Both the position numbers and the translations under genes were made by a program. From Haloferula sp. BvORR071 (GTDB taxonomy: Bacteria; Verrucomicrobiota; Verrucomicrobiia; Verrucomicrobiales; Akkermansiaceae), in the NCBI RefSeq assembly GCF_000739615.1, contig NZ_BATP01000062.1, positions 1 to 44,556 of the forward strand: 44,556 nucleotides of DNA, given 5' to 3'. The notes under the pieces were generated by a model. It did no database searches, was not told the origin of the DNA, and saw only the letters and a program-made list of their open reading frames with translations. Positions 7,646-14,371 of the stretch are shown piece by piece (within the stretch, counting starts at the first letter, position 1; every line of letters begins with the position of its first letter).

Positions 7646-8932
7646 TTAGCCCTTGAGGGTCTTGACGGCGAAGGAGGCGGCGTAGGCTTCCAGGTCGGCC
7701 TTCGGGTCGAACTTGCCGCCATCGAAGAAGGTCTCAGGAGCATTGCTCATGCCGTCGTGAGTGTAGCCGATCTCTTTCATCGCGGCCTCGTAGAGATCGG
7801 TGCGCATCACCTGCTTGGCCACGCCTTCGTAGTCCGGCGCGCCTTGGGTGAAGCCCCAGCGGCGGAGCTGGGTGAGCCACCACTTGCAGTACTTCGGCTG
7901 CGGGTAGTTGCAGTTGCGGCTGCTGAAGATCATGTAGTCCGGGTCGCGCAGCTTACGGCCGTCGCCCATGTCGTACTTGCCCTGCAAACGCTGGAGGATC
8001 GATTCCGGCGGGCAGTTGATGTAGGTCGCGGCGCTGACGATCTTGGCCTGCTCCGGGCGGTTCTCCATCTTGTCGAGCCAGACGCTGGCTTCATGAAGGG
8101 CCTTCAGGACGGCCTTCACCGTCTTAGGGTTCTTGTTCGCGAACTCTTCGGTGAAGGCGCAGACTTTCTCCGGGTGATCCTTCCAGATACCTTGGGTGTT
8201 GATGGCGGTGAAGCCGATGCCGTCTGCCACGCTCTTCCCGTTCCAAGGTTCGCCCACGCAGAAGCCGTCCATCTTGCCGACCTGCATGTTCGCCACCATC
8301 TGTGGTGGCGGGATGGTGATCAGGGAGATGTCGGCACTGGCGCCACCGGCATCGCCGGGATTGATACCACCGGCGGCAAGCCAGTAACGCAGCCACATGG
8401 CGTGGGTGCCGGGCGGGAAAGTCATCGCGAAGGTCATCGGCGTGCCTGCCGCCTTGGCCGAATCGACCAGGGGCTTGAGTGCCTTGGGATCGGCGGCAAC
8501 CTTGCCCTTGAGGGCATTCGAGAGGGTGATCGACTGGCCATTGCGGTTGAGCAGCCACGGAATCACCATCGGCACCTTGGGCGCACCGCCGAGACCCATG
8601 GTCGAGGCGATCGGCATGCCGAGCAGCATGTGGGTGGCCTGGATGTCGCCATTGGCAAGCGAGTCGCGGATCGCGGCCCAGCTCGCACCTTTGGTCACCG
8701 TGGAGTTAATGCCGTATTTTTTGAAGAGCCCCTTCTCATGCGCGATGACGATAGGCGAACAGTCGGTCAGCGCGATGATGCCGAAGTTAACATTCGCGGT
8801 CTCAGGCGCGTCGGAAGCGGTCTGGGCGCCGACCCATCCGGTCGGCAGGCCTGCGGCAAGCAGGCCGAGTGCGGTGGCTTGAGTGGAGCGCGTGAGGAAG
8901 TCGCGGCGGGAGAAAGGGCGGTTTTGATTCAT
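7646..8932 (-). CDS. nrtA: Nitrate/nitrite-binding protein NrtA with Tat signal
   Basis: 428 residues from the ATG at 8932. The N-terminus has a twin-arginine motif (SRRDFL, residues 8-13) followed by a hydrophobic stretch ending near AQTAS, so it is exported folded. The mature part is the NrtA/SsuA-type solute-binding fold with the conserved FCVGEPWN segment and the start motif GIIALTDCSPIVIAHEKGLF. It delivers nitrate or nitrite to NrtB. It is the first gene of nrtABCD-nirA-dmsBC. A TGAGCAAACCTCA dyad lies 99 bases upstream, and a terminator follows. A longer in-frame start at 9022 would bury the Tat signal and is unlikely. Confidence 0.92.
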   Translation of the reverse strand: MNQNRPFSRRDFLTRSTQATALGLLAAGLPTGWVGAQTASDAPETANVNFGIIALTDCSPIVIAHEKGLFKKYGINSTVTKGASWAAIRDSLANGDIQATHMLLGMPIASTMGLGGAPKVPMVIPWLLNRNGQSITLSNALKGKVAADPKALKPLVDSAKAAGTPMTFAMTFPPGTHAMWLRYWLAAGGINPGDAGGASADISLITIPPPQMVANMQVGKMDGFCVGEPWNGKSVADGIGFTAINTQGIWKDHPEKVCAFTEEFANKNPKTVKAVLKALHEASVWLDKMENRPEQAKIVSAATYINCPPESILQRLQGKYDMGDGRKLRDPDYMIFSSRNCNYPQPKYCKWWLTQLRRWGFTQGAPDYEGVAKQVMRTDLYEAAMKEIGYTHDGMSNAPETFFDGGKFDPKADLEAYAASFAVKTLKG

Positions 8933-8965
8933 GGCTCGGATTCGGTGGAAGACCCGCTTGAAATA

Positions 8966-8980
8966 GCTTTGTGCGGGCCA
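8966..8980 (-). promoter_or_regulatory. Possible sigma-54-like element upstream of nrtA (weak)
   Basis: The minus strand reads TGGCCCGCACAAAGC, giving the required GG-N10-GC spacing and a good -24 half, but the -12 half is AAGC instead of TTGC. It would place the start of transcription about 23 bases before the ATG. No sigma-54 activator is encoded in the window. Confidence 0.15.
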
Positions 8981-9005
8981 TTCCCGGGCATCCGCGGCCT
9001 TTCCC

Positions 9006-9022
9006 ATGAGTTGAAATCTCAT
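9006..9022 (-). promoter_or_regulatory. Inverted repeat in the nrtA promoter
   Basis: ATGAG and CTCAT arms flank a 7-base spacer, immediately downstream of the T-N11-A dyad at 9031-9043 and with the same half-site sequence (TGAG/CTCA). It could be the activation half of a LysR-type operator. Confidence 0.4.
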
Positions 9023-9030
9023 GTCCTGAC

Positions 9031-9043
9031 TGAGGTTTGCTCA
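9031..9043 (-). promoter_or_regulatory. Candidate LysR-type operator upstream of nrtA
   Basis: On the nrtA strand: TGAGCAAACCTCA, TGAG-N5-CTCA. Twelve of 13 bases match the site between the nasS-like gene and lysR (TGAACAAACCTCA). It starts 99 bases before the nrtA ATG. Confidence 0.55.
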
Positions 9044-9212
9044 TAAACGAGGCCTCAAAATTCACGGGATTCATTCGGGATTTACGGGCTCATGCGCCGG
9101 ATGCATGATGGCGACAATATGGCGCGAAATGACGTCGAAGGACGCTTGTATTAGCGTGAATCATGGCACGCCGTGCAGCATACACGCGTGCCAACTTTCC
9201 GGGCGTGCCAAC

Positions 9213-10847
9213 TCAGCCGCGGGTCGCGAGGCGGATCGCAAGATATAGTGCGATCGCCGCGAACAGAAAGGCCACGCACTTCCAGAACAAGACCGGATGG
9301 CGCTCGATCAGTGGCGCGCGGGCCGGATGCCAAGGGCGGACCGCCCGCGGATTGGAGAGATCGAAGAGCACCTCGCTGAAATGCGAGTAGCGCTCGTCCG
9401 CTTCGATCGCACAGGCCCGCAGGATCACCGCATCCAGCCAAGGGGGCACCAGCGGATTGAGCGTGCTGGGTGGCTTGGCATCGCGAAATACCGGGGTCTG
9501 GAAACGCTCGATCGCTCCGAAGGGCAGTTGCCCGGTGAGAGCCTCGTAGAGGGTAATACCAATCGAGAAGATCTCGGTGCGCTCGCTGATCGGCGCGTTG
9601 TGAAAGCGCTCGGGCGCAAGATAGCTCGCGGTGCCCGCCCGCGACTGGCGCGAGAAGACCTCGCAACAGGAACCGAGATCGATCAGCTTGTAGAAGATCG
9701 AATCGTAGGCGGAGCCGATGAGGATGTTCTCCGGCTTAATATCCCCGTGGAGCAGATCGTGGCGCAGGAGGCGGATGCCCGCACCGGCAAGGAAGTGGCC
9801 GAGTTGGACCGCTTCGTCGACTTGCAAGCGGCGCTGTTTGAGAAGTGTGGCGAGCCCCGGGGCATCCACGAACTCTTGGTTATAATAGAGCGAAGACCGC
9901 CCAACCGGCTCCCAGGCCTTCACGAAGGGCGGCTCACTGGAGAAGCGGATCGCATTCCAGGTCTCCTTGAGAAAGGCCTCGATCAGGGCTGGCTGGTCGA
10001 TTGCTTCCAGCGGTGCGAACTTCATCACCTGGCGGCAGCCCTCGCGCTCGGCCAGCCAGCAGCGGTCGTTCGCGCCAAAGGAGCGCAGCAAGGCCCAGCC
10101 GTCGTGCTTCTGGCCAGCGGCGAGCTTCTCAGGAATCGGAAGCTGGTGATCCTCGCGCCTTGCCGTCCATTCGAGCGAGTCGATATCGATGCGGATGGCG
10201 GCGCAATCATCACGCGTCTCATCGGGCGAAGCATCGCGAGCCTCCTTGGCGAGGTGCCGGGCGCTGGTGCCGGATTGCAATGCGAGCGTGATGGCCTCGT
10301 CTGTTAGATGGTGATGAATCCCATCCGAGCAGAGTAGCAGCACATCTCCGGGTTCGAGCGAGAGCTTGGCGGTGGTGGCGGTTAGCGCCTCGGTGGCGCC
10401 CAGTGCCCGCAAGAGGCGCAGGGGCTCCTCTGGATCGATATCGTCGCGGGTAAGCTGCTGGAGCTCGCCGCCACGCAGCAGATAGATCCGGGAGTCACCG
10501 ATTCCGAGGTAGGTCAGGAAGCCCTCGTCATAAAGCGCGACGACCAGCGTGCAGACCATCTCGACCCGGCCGAAGCGGGCGTTCGATTCATTCCAGAGTG
10601 TGCGATGGATCAGCCGCACCGTCTCCCGCAGCGCCTTGCCCGCAGTCCAGCCGAGCGGGTGGCTGCGGTAGTGCGTGGCGATCTGCGAGACCGCATGCTC
10701 CGCCGCTTCGCGTGCGGCAGGGGCGGTGCCGGCACCATCGGCCAAGGCAGCGAGGAAGCCGCCGGTCCACGTCGTCACCGCCACCGCGTCCGACGAGGGC
10801 CGCCCGTCATCGCGAGGCAGGGCGTGGGAGGTGGAGCGGATCTTCAT
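9213..10847 (-). CDS. Membrane-anchored bifunctional PP2C-type phosphatase and Ser/Thr protein kinase
   Basis: 544 residues. Residues 1 to about 225 are a PP2C domain with its metal-binding aspartates (ADGAG at 37, GIGDSR at 118, CSDG at 175, DDC near 213). Residues 250-500 are a protein kinase domain: putative ATP-anchoring K276 (VMKF), catalytic loop HGDIKPEN at 367-374 with D369, K371 and N374, DLG in place of DFG at 390, and APE at 411. The glycine-rich loop is poorly conserved. A single C-terminal helix (about 515-537) anchors it to the membrane. It is 73 bases behind the MFS nitrate transporter. The same pairing is known in Pseudomonas nas clusters, where a kinase gene of this type lies beside the NasA transporter and nirBD. 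Its target is unknown; transporter or reductase control is inferred. Confidence 0.85.
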   Translation of the reverse strand: MKIRSTSHALPRDDGRPSSDAVAVTTWTGGFLAALADGAGTAPAAREAAEHAVSQIATHYRSHPLGWTAGKALRETVRLIHRTLWNESNARFGRVEMVCTLVVALYDEGFLTYLGIGDSRIYLLRGGELQQLTRDDIDPEEPLRLLRALGATEALTATTAKLSLEPGDVLLLCSDGIHHHLTDEAITLALQSGTSARHLAKEARDASPDETRDDCAAIRIDIDSLEWTARREDHQLPIPEKLAAGQKHDGWALLRSFGANDRCWLAEREGCRQVMKFAPLEAIDQPALIEAFLKETWNAIRFSSEPPFVKAWEPVGRSSLYYNQEFVDAPGLATLLKQRRLQVDEAVQLGHFLAGAGIRLLRHDLLHGDIKPENILIGSAYDSIFYKLIDLGSCCEVFSRQSRAGTASYLAPERFHNAPISERTEIFSIGITLYEALTGQLPFGAIERFQTPVFRDAKPPSTLNPLVPPWLDAVILRACAIEADERYSHFSEVLFDLSNPRAVRPWHPARAPLIERHPVLFWKCVAFLFAAIALYLAIRLATRG

Positions 10848-10920
10848 TCGGCCGGATCAATTGGCCAGCCATTCAACACACTCCATCCTTCATTCGGAAA
10901 TTCGACATTCGTCATTTCCA

Positions 10921-12126
10921 TCAAATCCGGGCATCTGCCATCGCACCCCAGGTCGTCCGCCAGCGGGTCTTCACCAGCGCTAGGCCGGAGACCGCGACGA
11001 AGCAGAGGACCGAGAAGATCATGAAGCCAGGAGCGCAGGTGCCGAAGTTCTGCTTCGCGAGGCCCAGCGAGCTCGCCAGGTAGAAGCCACCGAAGCCACC
11101 GCCGCAACCGACCAGGCCGGTCATCACGCCCATGTCCTTGCCGAAGCGCTGTGGCAGGAGCTGGAAGATCGAGCCATTGCACATGCCCAGAGCGGCACTT
11201 ACGCCTAGGAAGAGACCGGTGTTGAGCCAGAAGGAATGGATTCCAGCGGCAACCATCAGCAGCACTCCTGCCGCGGAGTAGAGCACCAGCATCGAACGGA
11301 TCCCACCGATGCGGTCGGAGATCGCGCCGCCGATCGGCCGGGCGAAGGCGCCCACGCAGGTGCAGATCGCCGCGAAGTCGCCGGCCTTTACCGCTGACAG
11401 GCCGAACTCCGAGCGGTAGTAGAGATTGTAGTAGCTCGCGAGACCCACGAAGCCACCGAAGGACACCGTGTAGTAGAAGCAAAACCAATGGGCATCCTTC
11501 TCCTTCAGCAAGCGGGCATAGTCGCTCAGCTTCTTCTTCACCACCGTCCCCGGCGCTTCCTTGGAAAAGATCGTGTAGACCGCGAAGGTCAGGATTGCGG
11601 GAATCAGCGCGAAGCCGAAGACCGCCTGCCAGCCATAGGCCGCTGCCAGTCGCGGCGCGATCAGGCTATCCAGCACCACCCCGATATTCCCCGCGCCGGC
11701 CAGACCCAGCACTACGCCCTGCATGTTCGGCGGATACCAGCGGCCCGCCTGCGGCAGCGCCACTGCGAAGGAGGCACCCGCGATCCCCAGGGTGAAGCCG
11801 AAGATCAGCGTGGCCTCGAAATTCTGCAGCCCGAAGATCCAGCCGCAGGCCAGCGAGGCCATCACCAACAACTGGGCGATGATCCCCGTGGTCTTCGCCC
11901 CAATCCGGTCGACCAGCAGGCCGAGGGCGAGCCGCAATACGGCACCGCCTAGAATCGGAACTGCCACCATCAGGCCCTTTTGCCCCGCCGTCAGCTTCAG
12001 CGTCTCCGCGATCTGTGGTCCCAGCGCTCCGAGGAGCGTCCAGACCATGAACGAGAAGTCGAAGTAAAGGAATGCGGTGAGCAGTGTCGGCCAGTGGCCC
12101 GAGGACTTGAGATTGCTAAGTTTCAT
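10921..12126 (-). CDS. MFS nitrate/nitrite transporter (NarK/NasA family)
   Basis: 401 residues from the ATG at 12126; a TTG at 12150 is a less likely start. About twelve membrane helices. The glycine-rich nitrate-signature segments of the NNP family are present: GLAGAGNIGVV in the first half and GLVGCGGGFGGFYLA in the second. It takes up nitrate (or exchanges nitrate for nitrite) across the inner membrane, in parallel with NrtABCD. A TGAACGTCACTCA dyad sits 85 bases upstream, between this gene and the nasS-like gene. The kinase-phosphatase gene follows and is probably cotranscribed. Confidence 0.9.
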   Translation of the reverse strand: MKLSNLKSSGHWPTLLTAFLYFDFSFMVWTLLGALGPQIAETLKLTAGQKGLMVAVPILGGAVLRLALGLLVDRIGAKTTGIIAQLLVMASLACGWIFGLQNFEATLIFGFTLGIAGASFAVALPQAGRWYPPNMQGVVLGLAGAGNIGVVLDSLIAPRLAAAYGWQAVFGFALIPAILTFAVYTIFSKEAPGTVVKKKLSDYARLLKEKDAHWFCFYYTVSFGGFVGLASYYNLYYRSEFGLSAVKAGDFAAICTCVGAFARPIGGAISDRIGGIRSMLVLYSAAGVLLMVAAGIHSFWLNTGLFLGVSAALGMCNGSIFQLLPQRFGKDMGVMTGLVGCGGGFGGFYLASSLGLAKQNFGTCAPGFMIFSVLCFVAVSGLALVKTRWRTTWGAMADARI

Positions 12127-12210
12127 CGAAAGCTGTCTCTCAAAGAGCAAGTGGCACGCCAGCGCCGTATTCTCACATGCAGGAACCTCATTGAATCGTC
12201 ATGCATGCCA

Positions 12211-12223
12211 TGAGTGACGTTCA
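12211..12223 (-). promoter_or_regulatory. Candidate LysR-type operator upstream of the MFS nitrate transporter
   Basis: On the gene strand: TGAACGTCACTCA (TGAA-N5-CTCA), starting 85 bases before the transporter ATG and just after the nasS-like stop codon. Confidence 0.5.
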
Positions 12224-12228
12224 CGGTC

Positions 12229-13269
12229 TCAGCTCGGTAGCAACATCTTCTCCGAAGCCCGGAACAAATCCTGCCGATAAAGGCGGGTGAGGGGAGCTGC
12301 GGTGGTATCCGGGAGGAGGCCCGCTCCGCGCATTCCCGAAAGGAACCAGGAAGCCTTGTCGGCTGTGGGGCAATTGAGGTCCGCGCCGTAGAAGAGATGG
12401 AAGTCCGAGGCATCGATATTGCCACGACCGGAGTCGAAGACCGGGCCCAGGCTGTTCCGCAGGGTCGCGGTGGAAACGCCGGTGTAGCAGGGCTTGGACA
12501 GGATCGAGATCAGCTCGTTGCGGAAGGACGGATCCTGGCAGACGCGGCAGGCGTGCAGGAGCGCGGCTCCGAGGGCGATGCTGTCTTCACGGCGCTCATT
12601 GACGAATTCACCGGTCACCAGCAGAACCTTTTCCGGATGGCCGGTGGCAAGTTCCGCGGAAGTCGCCGGGCACCAGCCGTTGCCGCTGAGGATGCTCTCG
12701 GAATTCCAGGGTTCGCCCACGCAGTAGCCGTCGATATGGCCGGCATTAAGATTGCGCGGCATGAGTGGCGGCGGCAGGAAGACGATCTCCGCATCGCGGC
12801 CGGGAACGATCCCGTGACGGCGCAGCCAGCCGTGGAGTAATAGATGGTGCGAGGAAAAGCGGTGGGCGGCTGCTAGGGTGAAGGGTCGGCTCTTCTTCCA
12901 GCGGTGGCTGAGGTGGGCGGCCAGCCCCTCGCCGCTACGGATCGATTCCGGGGGTAGCTCGCGGGAGAGAGTGATCGCATTGCCATGGGCGCTCAGGACC
13001 AGTGGCACCGCGATCTCGCGGCGGGTCTTGCTCAGGCCGAGGGCAAGGAAGAAGGCGAGGCCGGCGATCGATTGGGCGGCATCCAGCTCGCCGTAGGAAA
13101 GCATGTCGCGAACCGTAGCCCAGCCAGGCTGGCGGGACAGCTTCACGTTCAGGCCGTAGCTCTTGAATAGGCCGAGTTCATGGGCCACCGCAACCGGAGC
13201 GCAATCATTCAACGGAACAAAACCCAAACGAATGGGTGAGCGCGACTCCACAGCTGCCTGATAATCCAT
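12229..13269 (-). CDS. Cytoplasmic nitrate-binding sensor, NasS-like (NrtA family without export signal)
   Basis: 346 residues from ATG 13269; an ATG at 13317 adds 16 residues and cannot be excluded (AGAGG lies just before it). Neither start gives a signal peptide. The body is homologous to NrtA from residue 1 on: LGFVPLNDCAPVAVAHELGLF matches the NrtA start motif and YCVGEPWNSES matches FCVGEPWN. In Paracoccus and Azotobacter, NasS is a cytosolic NrtA relative that holds the antiterminator NasT until nitrate or nitrite binds. Here no NasT is present; instead a LysR gene is divergent from it. I infer that this protein senses nitrate for that regulator. Confidence 0.82.
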   Translation of the reverse strand: MDYQAAVESRSPIRLGFVPLNDCAPVAVAHELGLFKSYGLNVKLSRQPGWATVRDMLSYGELDAAQSIAGLAFFLALGLSKTRREIAVPLVLSAHGNAITLSRELPPESIRSGEGLAAHLSHRWKKSRPFTLAAAHRFSSHHLLLHGWLRRHGIVPGRDAEIVFLPPPLMPRNLNAGHIDGYCVGEPWNSESILSGNGWCPATSAELATGHPEKVLLVTGEFVNERREDSIALGAALLHACRVCQDPSFRNELISILSKPCYTGVSTATLRNSLGPVFDSGRGNIDASDFHLFYGADLNCPTADKASWFLSGMRGAGLLPDTTAAPLTRLYRQDLFRASEKMLLPS

Positions 13270-13348
13270 GATGGAGGTAGGTAAGCGGAAAGGGTGCCAA
13301 GAACGCGGCCTTGGCATGTCCTCTGCTTTCTCCGGTCACGAATTTTGA

Positions 13349-13361
13349 TGAGGTTTGTTCA
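13349..13361. promoter_or_regulatory. Candidate LysR-type operator between nasS-like gene and lysR
   Basis: Plus strand TGAGGTTTGTTCA; minus strand TGAACAAACCTCA. It touches the A of the lysR ATG (13361) and contains its only Shine-Dalgarno-like GAGG, so binding would block lysR itself (autoregulation). It lies 80 bases upstream of the preferred nasS-like start. Confidence 0.5.
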
Positions 13362-14281
13362 TGACTGATCTGCTGCCCGATTTACGCCAACTGCGGGCCT
13401 TCGTGGCCGTGGCCGACGAAGGCAGCTTCACTTTAGCTGCCAAGAAGCTCTTTCTCACCCAGTCCGCCATCAGTCACTCGATGAAGGCGCTGGAGGATAG
13501 TCTGGGCTGCCGCCTGCTCGACCGTCTCGGCAAGAAGACGGTCCTCACCGAGGAGGGCGAGGTCTTCCTGAAACGCTGCCGCCGGGTGCTCGGCGAGCTT
13601 GAGGACGCCGGCCGCGAGCTGGACGGCCTCAAACGCTGGGGTCAAGGCCGCATCCGCATCGGGGCCCCGCACTCGCTCTGCCAATTCCTGCTCCCGACGG
13701 TGCTGCGCGAGTTCCGCGACTGCTTCCCGCGCTGCGAACCGAGCATCGAGGCCGGTGATACATCGACCCTGCTGGAGCGCATCGATGAGCATGAACTCGA
13801 TCTCGTCCTCGGCTTGCTGCCGCGCGGTGGCTCGGGCGAGGGTTATCGGCCGATTTTCCGCGATCGGATGACCTTTGCGGTTTCACCGATGCATCCATGG
13901 GCGGAGACGGGCCGGATCGATCACGATGAGATGGCGCGGGTCCAGTTCATCATCTACGCCCGTGCCACCGAGACTCACCGCCTGATCGAAGAACACTTCG
14001 AGAAGCTGGGGGTGCGTACCCGCCCGCCGCTGGTGCTGGGTGACATGGAGGCGATCAAGGGCATGGCCAAGATCGGCTTGGGCGTGGGGATTGTCGCTCC
14101 TTGGGTGGCGAAGCGCGAGTTTGACGACGGCTCGCTGATCGCGATCCCCATTGAGGGTGAGCCGATTGAACGCGAGTGGGGGCTCTTCCACAATACCGAC
14201 CGGAAGCTCAGCCTGATTGAGGAAACCTTCGCCGGTATCGCCGAGATCGTGGGCCGGGATTTGGGGGGCTCGGAGGGGTAG
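13361..14281 (+). CDS. LysR-family transcriptional regulator
   Basis: 306 residues from ATG 13361. The N-terminal winged helix-turn-helix (LRQLRAFVAVADEGSFTLAA, then LTQSAISHSMKALE) is typical, followed by the two-lobed effector domain. It is divergent from the nasS-like gene, the arrangement usual for a LysR regulator and its target. LysR proteins NtcB (cyanobacteria) and Nac (enterobacteria) control nitrogen assimilation; orthology to either cannot be decided here. T-N11-A dyads with one shared half-site occur in front of the nitrate genes in this window, making this protein the best candidate to bind them. The effector may be nitrite, nitrate or the NasS-like protein. Confidence 0.9.
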   Translation: MTDLLPDLRQLRAFVAVADEGSFTLAAKKLFLTQSAISHSMKALEDSLGCRLLDRLGKKTVLTEEGEVFLKRCRRVLGELEDAGRELDGLKRWGQGRIRIGAPHSLCQFLLPTVLREFRDCFPRCEPSIEAGDTSTLLERIDEHELDLVLGLLPRGGSGEGYRPIFRDRMTFAVSPMHPWAETGRIDHDEMARVQFIIYARATETHRLIEEHFEKLGVRTRPPLVLGDMEAIKGMAKIGLGVGIVAPWVAKREFDDGSLIAIPIEGEPIEREWGLFHNTDRKLSLIEETFAGIAEIVGRDLGGSEG

Positions 14282-14371
14282 TTTATAGGGCAATTTCGCG
14301 CTAATCGGGGTCAGGCACGGGGCTTGAATCCGTGGGGGCGCTTTGCTGCGATGGGACACCCCGCTGTTCCC

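Noticed and set aside
7625..9046. Long plus-strand open frame opposite nrtA
   Set aside because: Shadow of a high-GC gene: the opposite strand encodes a complete Tat-exported NrtA with family motifs; the plus-strand product is low-complexity His/Gly/Val-rich.
9163..9180. Sigma-54-like TGGCAC on the plus strand near 9163
   Set aside because: The GG-to-GC spacing is 8 rather than 10 and no plus-strand gene follows.
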